In this document: in pieces, positions 51,157-60,488 of the stretch | Position numbering within the stretch: position 1 is the stretch's first letter | How the letters are laid out: every line of letters begins with the position of its first letter | Origin: an uncultured Cytophagaceae bacterium | GTDB taxonomy: Bacteria > Bacteroidota > Bacteroidia > Cytophagales > Spirosomataceae | NCBI GenBank assembly: GCA_903907745.1 | Contig: CAIVPF010000087.1 | Coordinates: 1 to 64,000 of the forward strand | Direction: 5' to 3' | Length of the DNA stretch: 64,000 nucleotides | Translations under genes and position numbers: made by a program | The notes under the pieces: model-generated | The model's input: only the letters and a program-made list of their open reading frames with translations | What the model was told of the DNA's origin: nothing | The model's database searches: none

Positions 51157-52196
51157 TTCAGTCCGTATTTACACCAATTGCTTTGTGCGAATTTTAAGGC
51201 CTTTTTGTCCTTAGTTTTCCCTTTGACGAAATCACAAAGAAATTGATATTCCTTTGGTCCTGGGGCGTTAGGTAGCACATCCAATAAGTTTTGAATCACC
51301 TTAAGCGCTTCATTCGCCTTTTTCACTTTGAATAAATAGGTGGCCTCAACCATCCAAGTTCTGCGAACTATGGAATTAGGTTCAATGCCGGCCTTTTTCA
51401 TCTGATCTTTCAATTTGGCAATTCCTGATGCATTTAATTGATTTGCCTGAGAACTTGTCATCACGATTTGAAATACATTTTCATAAATCATCCGAACTAA
51501 ATTAGCATCAAAAGCCCGACTATAAGCCGGAATATGATTCACATAATAGTCAAACAATACATTGTCATGGTTCATCATGACGGTTTGTAGGACATTTAAT
51601 GTGCTTTGCGTGAAATAAGCGGTTGTGGGAAGGATTTTAGCGTATTCGTTGATCACTTTAACGTTCGTGACCGTATCCCCCATAATGCGTGCGTATTGCG
51701 CATAATTTAAAAGGAAGGCAGGATTTCGATCCCCGGATTTAAATTTGGCCGCGAAATTTTGGGCAAATTCAGCTGGATTGGAGGCTTTTTGACCTATGGA
51801 ATTCACATTGATTACAGAATTTTCTTTCTCTCCGAATGATTTAGCCTGAACCACTTTCATTGTTTTCGGATCGAAAAACAAAAAGGTAGGCGTCGCATTG
51901 ATATTGATTTTCATCTGCTTCAGCAAATTGAAATTTTCAGGATTATTCATGTCCAATTGAAAATTGACAAATTGCGCGTTATATAAAGTTCCGACTTGCG
52001 GTTGGGCAAATGTCCCCTTAAACGCCGCACAAACATGGCAATCGGGTGCATATGCCTCGACGAAGAGAATTTTATTTTGTTGTTTCGCGGCATTCACCGC
52101 AACATTAAAATTAGTGGTCTTAATGAATTGAATTCCTTTTTGGGCTTGAGCCGTCCACGTGGCGATAAAGACAAATGCGAGAATTAGTAATTTCAT
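51153..52196 (-). CDS. Secreted thioredoxin-fold protein
   Basis: 347 residues. Signal peptide 1-18 (ending AQA), then a thioredoxin domain with CHVC in EAYAPDCHVCAAFKGTF and a cis-Pro in NATPTFLFFDP (about residues 20-140), then a 200-residue helical extension. It is a periplasmic or outer-surface disulfide oxidoreductase candidate; the partner is unknown. It lies 4 bases after gldC on the same strand. Confidence 0.8.
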   Translation of the reverse strand: MKLLILAFVFIATWTAQAQKGIQFIKTTNFNVAVNAAKQQNKILFVEAYAPDCHVCAAFKGTFAQPQVGTLYNAQFVNFQLDMNNPENFNLLKQMKININATPTFLFFDPKTMKVVQAKSFGEKENSVINVNSIGQKASNPAEFAQNFAAKFKSGDRNPAFLLNYAQYARIMGDTVTNVKVINEYAKILPTTAYFTQSTLNVLQTVMMNHDNVLFDYYVNHIPAYSRAFDANLVRMIYENVFQIVMTSSQANQLNASGIAKLKDQMKKAGIEPNSIVRRTWMVEATYLFKVKKANEALKVIQNLLDVLPNAPGPKEYQFLCDFVKGKTKDKKALKFAQSNWCKYGLN

Positions 52197-52200
52197 ATGT

Positions 52201-52554
52201 TTATTTTTGGCCTTTTTCAGCTTCTACGATCTCCTTTTTTAAATGTGCAGACAAGGTTCGACAAACCGCCTCGATTTCTTGGGCGAAAAAATGATCCCCT
52301 GTCGCTTGTAAGGATACATCTGAAACAGTTCCCATGATTTCAATAAAAAATCGCTTCATGTCCAATACCTCCATATCTTTTGTCCATAGAGGAAGCGTTA
52401 ATGTTCCTTTATGATAAGGATCCCATGTGGCCACCAAAATGGCTTTTGTTTCTTCGATCCCTTCATTTGGATTATCGGTGGCCGACCAAGAAATTTGTTC
52501 TGGGATATTTTGATCGTCTAAAGAAATTTTAAAATTTATTTCTGATTGTTTCAT
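52201..52554 (-). CDS. gldC: Gliding motility protein GldC
   Basis: 117 residues without signal peptide. The pattern SEINFKISLDDQNIPEQISW, GIEETKAILVATWDP, LPLWTKDMEVLDMKRFF and TLSAHLKKEI matches GldC, a cytoplasmic protein required in Flavobacterium johnsoniae for full gliding. Its presence suggests the strain has gliding/type IX functions and gives context for the giant fibre. It is upstream of the thioredoxin-fold gene and divergent from cinA. Confidence 0.85.
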   Translation of the reverse strand: MKQSEINFKISLDDQNIPEQISWSATDNPNEGIEETKAILVATWDPYHKGTLTLPLWTKDMEVLDMKRFFIEIMGTVSDVSLQATGDHFFAQEIEAVCRTLSAHLKKEIVEAEKGQK

Positions 52555-52606
52555 TTGTAAAGGCGTCTTTTCGATTCTAAGGTGTGTTTCAAAACCAAAT
52601 AAATCG

Positions 52607-52614
52607 TATTTTCG
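52607..52614 (+). promoter_or_regulatory. -7 box of cinA
   Basis: TATTTTCG differs by one base from TAnnTTTG and lies 20 bases before the cinA ATG. Confidence 0.35.
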
Positions 52615-52634
52615 TACAAAAGTAAGAAAACTTA

Positions 52635-53885
52635 ATGGTTCGAGCAGAAATTATTACGATTGGTGATGAGATTCTTTATGGTCAAATATTGGATACAAAT
52701 ACCCAATGGATCAGTTTAGAGCTCGATAAATTAGGGATTAAAACCATTCGGAAATCTTCCGTAGGTGATCAAGCCTCCGAAATAACTCAGATATTAAATG
52801 AAGCCGCCGAACGAGCAGATCTCGTTTTTATTACGGGTGGTTTAGGGCCGACTAAGGATGATTTAACCAAAAAAGTATTGGCTGATTATTTCGATTGTGG
52901 CCTAGCCATGCATCCTGAGGCCTTACAAGATGTGACTGATTTTTTTGCCAAACGTGGCCGCGAATTATCCGATATTAACCGGGATCAAGCTTTATTACCC
53001 ACCAAGGCCCAATTTGTACCCAACAAACAAGGCACAGCACCTTGTATGTGGTTTGAAGAAAAAGGCGTGGTTTGGGTTTCGATGCCTGGCGTTCCTTTCG
53101 AAATGAAGGCGATTATGGAAACGGAAGTTTTGCCACGGGTTACGAAGCATTTTAAAACGCCAGTTATTTTTCATAAAGTCATCAAAACGGTTGGAATCGG
53201 AGAATCCTATTTGTCTGACTTGATACAGGATTGGGAATTAGCTTTGCCCGAACATATTAAGCTTGCCTATTTGCCTTCACTTGGGATTGTTAAATTACGT
53301 TTAACGGCCTTTGGAGAGGATTTGCCTACATTATCTGCGGATGTAGAAACTGTTTTGGCCCAAGTAATGCCGCTGATTTCATCCTATGTTTTTGGATATG
53401 AAAAGGAGGAATTAGCGGAGGTGGTCGGCGCTTTATTACGAAAAGAAAAGGCTAGTCTTGGATTGGCGGAAAGTTGCACGGGCGGTCATTTGGCTCATCA
53501 ATTCACCCAAATATCAGGTAGTTCGGATTATTTTAAAGGTTGTATTGTTTCCTATGCGAATGAAGTTAAAATGGATCAATTAGGCGTTTCGTCTTCCATC
53601 CTATCGGAATTTGGTGCTGTCAGCGAAGCCTGTATTACCGCGATGGCCGAAGGTGCGCGCAAGGTCTTGGGCTCAACCTACAGTTTAGCCACTTCGGGAA
53701 TAGCGGGGCCTAATGGAGGTTCCACGGAAAAGCCGGTTGGGACGATATGGATCGCCTTAGCACATCCTGGAGGTGTGATTACCCGAAAATTACAATTAGC
53801 AGGTACTCGTATTCAAAATATTCACATGACCTCTTTAGCGGCAATTAATTTATTGAGGCGATTTTTACTACATGATTTAAACTAG
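52635..53885 (+). CDS. cinA: CinA family competence/damage-inducible protein
   Basis: 416 residues. Residues 1-170 form the MoCF-like domain (IITIGDEILYGQILDTN, FITGGLGPTKDDLTKK), and about 255-416 the CinA C-terminal amidase domain (LGLAESCTGGHLAHQFTQ, SGIAGPNGGSTEKPVGTIWIA). The latter is associated with nicotinamide mononucleotide amidase activity and the former with ADP-ribose hydrolysis in characterised members. It lies 3 bases before the E2 gene and is probably co-transcribed. Confidence 0.92.
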   Translation: MVRAEIITIGDEILYGQILDTNTQWISLELDKLGIKTIRKSSVGDQASEITQILNEAAERADLVFITGGLGPTKDDLTKKVLADYFDCGLAMHPEALQDVTDFFAKRGRELSDINRDQALLPTKAQFVPNKQGTAPCMWFEEKGVVWVSMPGVPFEMKAIMETEVLPRVTKHFKTPVIFHKVIKTVGIGESYLSDLIQDWELALPEHIKLAYLPSLGIVKLRLTAFGEDLPTLSADVETVLAQVMPLISSYVFGYEKEELAEVVGALLRKEKASLGLAESCTGGHLAHQFTQISGSSDYFKGCIVSYANEVKMDQLGVSSSILSEFGAVSEACITAMAEGARKVLGSTYSLATSGIAGPNGGSTEKPVGTIWIALAHPGGVITRKLQLAGTRIQNIHMTSLAAINLLRRFLLHDLN

Positions 53886-53888
53886 CAT

Positions 53889-55157
53889 ATGGCAATCACC
53901 GAAATCATCATGCCTAAAATGGGCGAAAGTATCATGGAAGCTACCGTGTTGAATTGGTTGAAAAAACCAGGAGAATACGTTGAGGTCGATGAATTTATTT
54001 TGGAAGTTGCCACGGATAAGATTGATACCGAGGTCCCCTCGCCTGTTGCCGGATATTTAAAAGAAATTCTTATTCCGGTAGGTGAAATTGCCACCATTGG
54101 GAAAGCTATTTGTTTAATTGATGCCATCGGCGCCGTGTTGGTCCAGGAAAAGAGTTCATTTTCGAGCGAGGAGGTATTTCATCCAGAATCGGATTTAGGT
54201 GCACTTACGGATTTAAGTTTGGGGAATTTTGATTCCATGAATGATAAGGCCAATCCTTGGATTTCACCCTTGATTAAGCAAATATGTTTGCAGGAAAAAG
54301 TAAGCCAACGAGAACTCAGTGAAATCATTGGTTCCGGTTTAGACAATCGCGTAACTAAAAAAGACGTGATGAATTACATTGCTGTTCGAAACGCTAAGCG
54401 TGTAATTTCTTCAGGGACTTTAAGCCAAGGTACCGGATTGCGTCTGCCAGGCGATGAAGTGATCGAAATGGACCGCATGCGCAAAATGATTTCCGAGCGC
54501 ATGGTGGATTCTAAACGCATCGCGCCGCATGTGACCTCCTTTTTGGAAGCAGATATGACGAATATGGTTCATTGGCGAGAAAAAATCAAGAAATCCTTTC
54601 TTGACAAATACAAAGAGCCTATTACCTATACGCCCTTATTATTTTTGGCTACGGCCAAAGCTTTGCAAGATTTTCCAGGCATGAACATTTCAGTCGAAGG
54701 GAATTTTATCGTACAACACGCGCAAATTAATATCGGAATGGCGGTGGCGCTTCCAAATGGTAATTTGATCGTTCCTGTTATTCACGAAGTAGATAAATTA
54801 TCCCTCGTCGAATTAACCCAAAAAGTAAATGATTTATCCAATCGTGCGCGAATCAATAAATTAAAACCGGCCGATTTGGAAGGAGGAACTTTTTCCATAT
54901 CCAATATTGGTTCATTCGGGAATTTAATGGGGACGCCGATTATCGTTCAGCCGCAAGTAGGTATTCTTGCTTTCGGTCTTATTGAGAAAAAACCTTCCGT
55001 AGTGACAGGCCCTGAGGGCGATTCCATTCAGATTCGTCAAAAAATGTTCATTTCCCATTCTTATGACCATCGGGTAATCGACGGTTCCATGGGTGGTGGA
55101 TTTCTAAAGCGGGTTTCCGATTATTTGGAGAAGTTCAAATTGGAAGAAGATTTATAA
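53889..55157 (+). CDS. 2-oxo acid dehydrogenase E2 (dihydrolipoyl acyltransferase)
   Basis: 422 residues. The lipoyl domain (1-80) has its modified Lys in ATDKIDTEVPSP. A peripheral-subunit-binding domain (about 118-155) contains SPLIKQICLQEKVS and RVTKKDV. The catalytic domain (190-422) has the active-site HSYDHRVIDGSMGG. The sequence resembles branched-chain or pyruvate complex E2; the substrate acid cannot be decided without the E1 gene, which is not in the window. Confidence 0.9.
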   Translation: MAITEIIMPKMGESIMEATVLNWLKKPGEYVEVDEFILEVATDKIDTEVPSPVAGYLKEILIPVGEIATIGKAICLIDAIGAVLVQEKSSFSSEEVFHPESDLGALTDLSLGNFDSMNDKANPWISPLIKQICLQEKVSQRELSEIIGSGLDNRVTKKDVMNYIAVRNAKRVISSGTLSQGTGLRLPGDEVIEMDRMRKMISERMVDSKRIAPHVTSFLEADMTNMVHWREKIKKSFLDKYKEPITYTPLLFLATAKALQDFPGMNISVEGNFIVQHAQINIGMAVALPNGNLIVPVIHEVDKLSLVELTQKVNDLSNRARINKLKPADLEGGTFSISNIGSFGNLMGTPIIVQPQVGILAFGLIEKKPSVVTGPEGDSIQIRQKMFISHSYDHRVIDGSMGGGFLKRVSDYLEKFKLEEDL

Positions 55158-55214
55158 ATATAGATTAACAAATTTTGGGGAATCATTCTTCATCAAACAT
55201 ATGTGGAAAGACAT

Positions 55215-55246
55215 AAAAAAAGCGACCAAGATTTGGCCGCTTTTTT
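55215..55246. terminator. Bidirectional terminator between E2 and desaturase genes
   Basis: AAAAAAAGCGACCAA (55215-55229) pairs with TTGGCCGCTTTTTT (from 55233) with one A-C mismatch and a 3-base loop. T runs are present on both strands. Confidence 0.75.
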
Positions 55247-55257
55247 ATCGATTGCTT

Positions 55258-56019
55258 TTAAAACTTGGCATCGTCAGGTTTGATATTCGGTCTGATGATT
55301 TTCAGCAAGGTTAATAATTTGATCAAAGGATACGTTGGATCAAATTCAAACCAGCGAGTCGCAAAATTCACGCGATTAGGCAATTTATGGTGGTTATTTT
55401 GAAATAATTCGCCCATCATTAATACGTCAAAAACCAACGAGTTCTTCGAATGATCATGGTTATCATAATTCTGGTAGCCATATTTATGACCCGACCAATT
55501 CACGATTGCTCCATGTACAGGCCCCATTAAAAAATGTACAGGCAACAAAAAGAAAAATGCCCAATGCATATCAAAATAAATGAACGCAGCAATGTATAAT
55601 GAAATATATGCGACACCCCAACCAATCCTTGAAATCCAAGAATCTCCAATCTTCTCAATGGTTTTGGAAACCGGATAATTGTGCTCAAAACGCTCCTCTA
55701 TCTTCGATTTCCGATTTAAAACCGCATTGTAAATATCCTTTGTTTTCCACATCATCGTGAATACATTGCTCGAAAACATGGGGGAATGAGGATCTTTTTT
55801 GGTGTCAGAAAAAGCATGGTGCATGCGATGTAAAATGGCATAGGCACGGGGACTTAAAAAACTCGATCCTTGGGATAAATAAGTCAAAAAATAAAAAAAC
55901 TTTTCCCAATATTTATTCATCAAAAACATCTTGTGCGCCGAATAGCGGTGCAGAAAAAATGTTTGGCTAAACAAGGAAACGTACCAGTGAATAATAAAGG
56001 CTGGAAGTACTAATTGCAT
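55258..56019 (-). CDS. Acyl-CoA (fatty acid) desaturase
   Basis: 253 residues with about four membrane segments. The three iron-binding histidine boxes are HRYSAHK (near 24-30), HRMHHAF (about 66-72) and HNNHH-like QNNHHKLP (about 208-215). It introduces a double bond into fatty acyl chains, adjusting membrane fluidity. A TATATTTG box lies 21 bases before its start. It is shorter than many desaturases at the N-terminus, but all three boxes are present. Confidence 0.88.
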   Translation of the reverse strand: MQLVLPAFIIHWYVSLFSQTFFLHRYSAHKMFLMNKYWEKFFYFLTYLSQGSSFLSPRAYAILHRMHHAFSDTKKDPHSPMFSSNVFTMMWKTKDIYNAVLNRKSKIEERFEHNYPVSKTIEKIGDSWISRIGWGVAYISLYIAAFIYFDMHWAFFFLLPVHFLMGPVHGAIVNWSGHKYGYQNYDNHDHSKNSLVFDVLMMGELFQNNHHKLPNRVNFATRWFEFDPTYPLIKLLTLLKIIRPNIKPDDAKF

Positions 56020-56040
56020 ATAGATTTATATATTTAATTA

Positions 56041-56048
56041 CAAATATA
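56041..56048 (-). promoter_or_regulatory. -7 promoter box of the desaturase gene
   Basis: TATATTTG on the - strand fits TAnnTTTG, 21 bases before the ATG at 56019. Confidence 0.45.
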
Positions 56049-56088
56049 CATAGCTTGATGCATATTTTAGCATTGATTATGATCAGTT

Positions 56089-56739
56089 TTAAGGATTCAT
56101 AAAAGCGTATTGCAATAAATTCACGCCCATTTGTAATGCCTGCTCTCGTTTTTCCTGAGGATCTTGGTAGGTGTCAGCATCTTCCCAACCATTTCCAAGG
56201 TCTGTTTCATAGGAATAAAAACATAAAAGCCGGCCTTTAAAAATTAATCCAAATCCCTGTGCCGGCTTTCCATCATGCTCATGGATCTTCGGTAAACCCC
56301 GAGGAAAATCAAATTTTTGATGATACACCGGATGGCTGAATGGCAGTTCCACAAAACTTAATTCCGGGAATACTTTTTTCATTTCTCTTCGAATGGAGGC
56401 GTCTAAGCCATAATTATCATCGATGTGTAAAAATCCACCCCCGATTAAATAGGTTCTCAAATTTTTAATTTCGTCACTTTGAAAACTTACATTTCCATGG
56501 CCAGTTAAATGTATCCAAGGGTAGCGAAAAAGGTTGCTGCTGGAAAGTTCAATGGTTTCAGCTATACTTGAAATATTCGTGTGTAATGCCTGATTCGTAA
56601 ATTCAATTAAATTAGGCAATGCGGTTTTGTTCGCATACCAATCACCCCCGCCTTGGTATTTCACCTTGGCTATTTTGATTTGACCATAGCAAGTTCCAAA
56701 ACATAGTAAAAAACAAATAAAACTAAGCCTGAATTTCAT
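56089..56739 (-). CDS. DUF4159 secreted protein
   Basis: 216 residues from the ATG at 56739. Signal peptide 1-19 (FICFLLCFGTCYGQ), then IKIAKVKYQGGGDWYANKTALPNL, WIHLTGHGNVSF, GGFLHIDDNYGLD and KRLLCF-like FKGRLLCFYSYETDLGNGWED, matching DUF4159 (a periplasmic domain resembling a Rossmann-type ThuA/glutamine-amidotransferase fold). Function is unknown. The start overlaps the rsmE end, so they are co-transcribed. Confidence 0.82.
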   Translation of the reverse strand: MKFRLSFICFLLCFGTCYGQIKIAKVKYQGGGDWYANKTALPNLIEFTNQALHTNISSIAETIELSSSNLFRYPWIHLTGHGNVSFQSDEIKNLRTYLIGGGFLHIDDNYGLDASIRREMKKVFPELSFVELPFSHPVYHQKFDFPRGLPKIHEHDGKPAQGFGLIFKGRLLCFYSYETDLGNGWEDADTYQDPQEKREQALQMGVNLLQYAFMNP

Positions 56740-57448
56740 GTAGTAAATGAATGGCATGTGTGACTGCGATTCCCGCGGTTTCCGTACGCAAAATGGATTG
56801 ACCCAAACTAAATGGAATCCAATCCTGTGCGATTAATTGATTACTTTCTTCTATAGAAAAATCTCCCTCGGGCCCCACGAGAATGTGGTATTCTTGTTTC
56901 AACTGAATCTGTTTACCTAAAATCGGGTCTGCAGGATCAGCTATATGGGCGAAAAAGTATTGTTGGTCTTTTTGTTTTACCTGATGCTTTTTCATGAGTT
57001 CAGACATGGGAATGATCTCATGGAATTGGGGTAAAAACAAATTTTTCGATTGTTTCAAGGCAGCAATGGCTGTTTTTTCCAAACGCTGTAATTTAATTTC
57101 TTTGCGTTCAGAAAAGCGACCGTGAAAAAAGTGAATCGAATGAATCCCAAATTCTGTGCATTTTTCGACCATCCATTCCATGCGTTCCATTTGTTTGGTG
57201 GGCGCTACATAAAGATGAATTTGAAAGGTTGGCTTTTCGCTTTGTTGGATGAGTTGAATCTGATTGTACAAGGTTCTCTTTGCGTCAACCTGCGTTATTT
57301 CCGCCGCATATTTATGACCTTTTCCATCCAATATGTGAATTTTATCCCCATTTTTTACACGGAGGACCCGCGTAGCATGAAAGGAATCCTCTTCGCGTAA
57401 AAAGGATTGCTGAAGCGGATTCGGTTCATAAAAAACGTATGTACTCAT
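56723..57448 (-). CDS. rsmE: 16S rRNA (uracil(1498)-N(3))-methyltransferase RsmE
   Basis: 241 residues: N-terminal PUA-like domain (HATRVLRVKNGDKIHILDGKG) and SPOUT methyltransferase domain with the knot motif ILVGPEGDFSIEESN, SLGQSILRTETAGIAV. It methylates U1498 of 16S rRNA using SAM. The gene lies 3 bases after the acidic-protein gene and overlaps the DUF4159 gene by 17 bases. Confidence 0.93.
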   Translation of the reverse strand: MSTYVFYEPNPLQQSFLREEDSFHATRVLRVKNGDKIHILDGKGHKYAAEITQVDAKRTLYNQIQLIQQSEKPTFQIHLYVAPTKQMERMEWMVEKCTEFGIHSIHFFHGRFSERKEIKLQRLEKTAIAALKQSKNLFLPQFHEIIPMSELMKKHQVKQKDQQYFFAHIADPADPILGKQIQLKQEYHILVGPEGDFSIEESNQLIAQDWIPFSLGQSILRTETAGIAVTHAIHLLHEIQA

Positions 57449-57451
57449 GAA

Positions 57452-58018
57452 TTATTCTTCTTCGTCGTCGTCAGATCTAAAGGAATATAAGGACGGATCT
57501 AAGGTTAATTGATTCGTATTGAAATCATTGATAAATTTCTCTATCACCTCATCCTCAAGCGCTTCCACATATAAAGCGGCTTCCAATCCGATGCCATATT
57601 CAAAATGCTCATCGATCTCGATATATTCACTTACCTTGATTTCTTCGCTTTCCTCGATTTCTTCGATGATTTCTAAAACCATCATTTCCACTTCCTCATC
57701 CAAAGCTTCGTTTGCTTGATACGTTTCATCCCGATTTTCTAGTGGAACGTATAAAGGAAATTGCTCAATGGCCTCCCGCTCCGCTTCTTCATATAGGGTG
57801 CTTGCATAATGCAATTGCAAGGTGCAAATGATGGCATCGTAAATGACTTCTTGCTTGTTAAATTGTCCTATAAATTGAACATGAACCATTTCCTTATCGT
57901 TGCCAGCCGGAATATCTTCATCATCGATGTGAATAAATGATTTTTTTTCCTGCGCGCACAAATGTTTTAATTGAGCTATTTCTTCCGGTAAATAGCCGGG
58001 ATTCATTTCTTTTGTCAT
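57452..58018 (-). CDS. Acidic conserved hypothetical protein
   Basis: 188 residues, very rich in Glu and Asp (for instance EALDEEVEMMVLEIIEEI and a DDDEEE tail). No membrane segment or signal peptide is seen, and no motif I recognise. It sits between the GSIII and rsmE genes on the same strand with 3 and 17 base gaps, so it is likely co-transcribed with them. A role in ribosome or cytoplasmic processes is only a guess. Confidence 0.6.
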   Translation of the reverse strand: MTKEMNPGYLPEEIAQLKHLCAQEKKSFIHIDDEDIPAGNDKEMVHVQFIGQFNKQEVIYDAIICTLQLHYASTLYEEAEREAIEQFPLYVPLENRDETYQANEALDEEVEMMVLEIIEEIEESEEIKVSEYIEIDEHFEYGIGLEAALYVEALEDEVIEKFINDFNTNQLTLDPSLYSFRSDDDEEE

Positions 58019-58035
58019 ACGATTTTGATTGAGAA

Positions 58036-60243
58036 TTATTTAATCAATAAAATTTCTCGGTATTTCGGTAATGGCCATTCGTCGTCGTCCACGATCAGTT
58101 CTAATTTATCCACCGCATAGCGAATTTCCTCAAAAAAGCCTTTGACCTTGGTACTATACATCACAGCTTTTTCTCCTAAATCTTCGATGTTATTCGCCTC
58201 TTTCCTCGCTTCAGTCATTTCGTTTTGCAAACGGACAATGGTAGACGTATATTCAGATATTTTCTTAATCATTTCGATGGTTGGGGCAAAAAATTGGGAA
58301 TCGATTCCGATTTCCTTTTGTCCTTTTACATTTTCAACTAATTGGGTTTGATACTTCAAGGATGTAGACACGATATGATTAATCGCCATATCCCCGATGA
58401 CACGAGATTCAATTTGAATTTTCTTTACATAATTTTCTAATTCAATTTCATGTCGGGCATGCATTTCTTCTTTGGAATAGATACCGTATTTGGTAAACAA
58501 TTCGATTGATTCGGGTCTTCCATACACGGCTAGAGCTTCAGGCGTAGTTTTTAAATTAGACAAACCACGTTTTGCAGCTTCTTCTACCCATTCCTCTGAA
58601 TATCCATTTCCTTCAAAGCGAATTTTTTTGGAATCCTTTACATAGGACTTTAAAACTTCCATGATGGCTAATTCCTTTTTCACTCCTTTTTCTAGGATGG
58701 TTTCAACATCTTTACGGAATTTGATTAATTGGTCCGCCACGATCGTATTTAAAACGGTCATTGGCGCTGCTGAATTAGCCGATGAGCCCACCGCCCGAAA
58801 TTCAAATTTATTTCCTGTAAAGGCAAATGGAGAGGTTCTGTTCCGATCCGTATTGTCTAAGATTAAAGAAGGTATTTTATTGATACCCAATTTTAAATAG
58901 ACATTATCCCCTTTTTCCAATTGGATCTCGTCTAATTCACTCATGTTTTCCAAATCATCCAAGACTTGGCTCATGGTAGATCCTAAGAAAGCTGAAACAA
59001 TGGCTGGAGGGGCTTCGTTGGCACCCAAGCGATGTTCGTTTCCAGCAGAAGCGATCGAAGCGCGTAATAAATCCGCACGATCATTTACAGCTTTTATGAT
59101 ATTAACAAAGAAAGACAAAAAGCGTAGATTTTCCTTTGGTTTGGATGATGGAGCTAACAAATTAATGCCCGAATCAGTGGCCAAAGCCCAGTTATTATGT
59201 TTTCCACTTCCATTTATTCCAGCAAATGGTTTTTCGTGGAACAGTACTTTTAATTTATGTTTAGATGCCACTTTGGACATCAAATCCATTAATAAGGCAT
59301 TATGGTCGCAAGCTAAATTGGCCTCTTCGAAAGTCGGCGCTACCTCAAATTGGGCCGGAGCTACTTCATTATGGCGGGTACGAACAGGCATGCCTAATTT
59401 CAATGCCTCGATTTCAAAATCCACCATAAATGAATTTACGCGGGTAGGTATGGAACCGAAATAATGATCTTCTAATTGTTGGCCCTTCGCTGGCGCGTGA
59501 CCAAAAACCGTTCTTCCTGCCATGACTAAATCTGGGCGGGCATTAAATAAGGCTTCGTCTACGAGGAAATATTCTTGCTCGACTCCAAGCGTTGGAATCA
59601 CTTTGTTGACATCCCGGTTAAAAAATTCTTTAACGACGGCCGTCGCGGCTTTATCGATTAACTCAATTGATTTTAATAATGGTGTTTTATAATCCAATGC
59701 TTCTCCCGTATAGGAAACAAACACAGATGGAATACATAATGTCGCTGTTCCTGCGGCATTTTCCATGATGAATGCTGGTGAAGAAGGATCCCAACCCGTA
59801 TATCCACGTGCTTCAAATGTGGAACGAATACCCCCATTTGGGAAGGAAGAAGCATCTGGCTCTTGTTGGACCAATGCTGAACCTTTAAATTTCTCAACGG
59901 CCTTACCCGTCTTTAAATCAATATCAAAAAAGGAATCGTGCTTTTCAGCCGTCGTGCCTGTGAGGGGTTGAAACCAGTGTGTATAATGGGTCGCTCCTTT
60001 TGAAATTGCCCATGATTTCATAGCTGCTGCAACCTCATCTGCGGCATCCCGATCAATTTTGGAACCAGTGAGTATGGCTGTATTAATTTTTAAATAAGCT
60101 TCTGGCGATAATAATGAACGCATTTCTTCATCACTAAAAGTCATATTGCCATAATAATCAGTCACCTTTTCGGTAGGCACTTTAACTTGTATACTGGAGC
60201 GCTGCTGAGCTAATTCCAATGCCTTAAATCGTGTAATAGCCAT
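58036..60243 (-). CDS. glnN: Glutamine synthetase type III (GSIII)
   Basis: 735 residues, the length of GSIII enzymes. It has an N-terminal GSIII region (VTDYYGNMTFSDEEM), the catalytic glutamate/metal region PTLGVEQEYFLVDE, NEVAPAQFEVAPTFEE, HEKPFAGINGSGKHNNW and the C-terminal domain (SEWVEEAAKRGLSNLKT). GSIII makes glutamine from glutamate and ammonia in anaerobes and Bacteroidota. It is divergent from the GSII gene across 245 bases, so the two forms may be regulated together by nitrogen supply. Confidence 0.94.
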   Translation of the reverse strand: MAITRFKALELAQQRSSIQVKVPTEKVTDYYGNMTFSDEEMRSLLSPEAYLKINTAILTGSKIDRDAADEVAAAMKSWAISKGATHYTHWFQPLTGTTAEKHDSFFDIDLKTGKAVEKFKGSALVQQEPDASSFPNGGIRSTFEARGYTGWDPSSPAFIMENAAGTATLCIPSVFVSYTGEALDYKTPLLKSIELIDKAATAVVKEFFNRDVNKVIPTLGVEQEYFLVDEALFNARPDLVMAGRTVFGHAPAKGQQLEDHYFGSIPTRVNSFMVDFEIEALKLGMPVRTRHNEVAPAQFEVAPTFEEANLACDHNALLMDLMSKVASKHKLKVLFHEKPFAGINGSGKHNNWALATDSGINLLAPSSKPKENLRFLSFFVNIIKAVNDRADLLRASIASAGNEHRLGANEAPPAIVSAFLGSTMSQVLDDLENMSELDEIQLEKGDNVYLKLGINKIPSLILDNTDRNRTSPFAFTGNKFEFRAVGSSANSAAPMTVLNTIVADQLIKFRKDVETILEKGVKKELAIMEVLKSYVKDSKKIRFEGNGYSEEWVEEAAKRGLSNLKTTPEALAVYGRPESIELFTKYGIYSKEEMHARHEIELENYVKKIQIESRVIGDMAINHIVSTSLKYQTQLVENVKGQKEIGIDSQFFAPTIEMIKKISEYTSTIVRLQNEMTEARKEANNIEDLGEKAVMYSTKVKGFFEEIRYAVDKLELIVDDDEWPLPKYREILLIK

Positions 60244-60406
60244 GTTATAAATGATAAATGAACGAATAAGTAAAAATAACGATTTTCAAGCGTATTAAAA
60301 ATTGCATTAATCTAATTTTAATTTCGATTTTTCAATATTATTAAAGCTTTTTTATGAAAATCCTAAAAAATAGGTTTCGTTTTTGCGATTTTAGATGTAA
60401 AAATTA

Positions 60407-60436
60407 TTGTTTTTTTAAAAAAGTGGTTTATTTTTG
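60407..60436 (+). promoter_or_regulatory. Promoter of the GSII gene
   Basis: TTG at 60407-60409, a 19-base spacer and TATTTTTG at 60429-60436 match the Bacteroidota consensus. The leader to the ATG at 60489 is about 50 bases, longer than at other genes in the window, which leaves room for regulation. Confidence 0.6.
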
Positions 60437-60488
60437 CTATAGAAATCACATAAAAAGTATATTTATCACATAACCTAGTTGAAATATC

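Noticed and set aside
60425-60440. Sigma-54 promoter before GSII (TGG...TGC pattern)
   Set aside because: The GG-to-GC spacing is 9 instead of 10 and the conserved bases are missing; the TAnnTTTG reading fits better.
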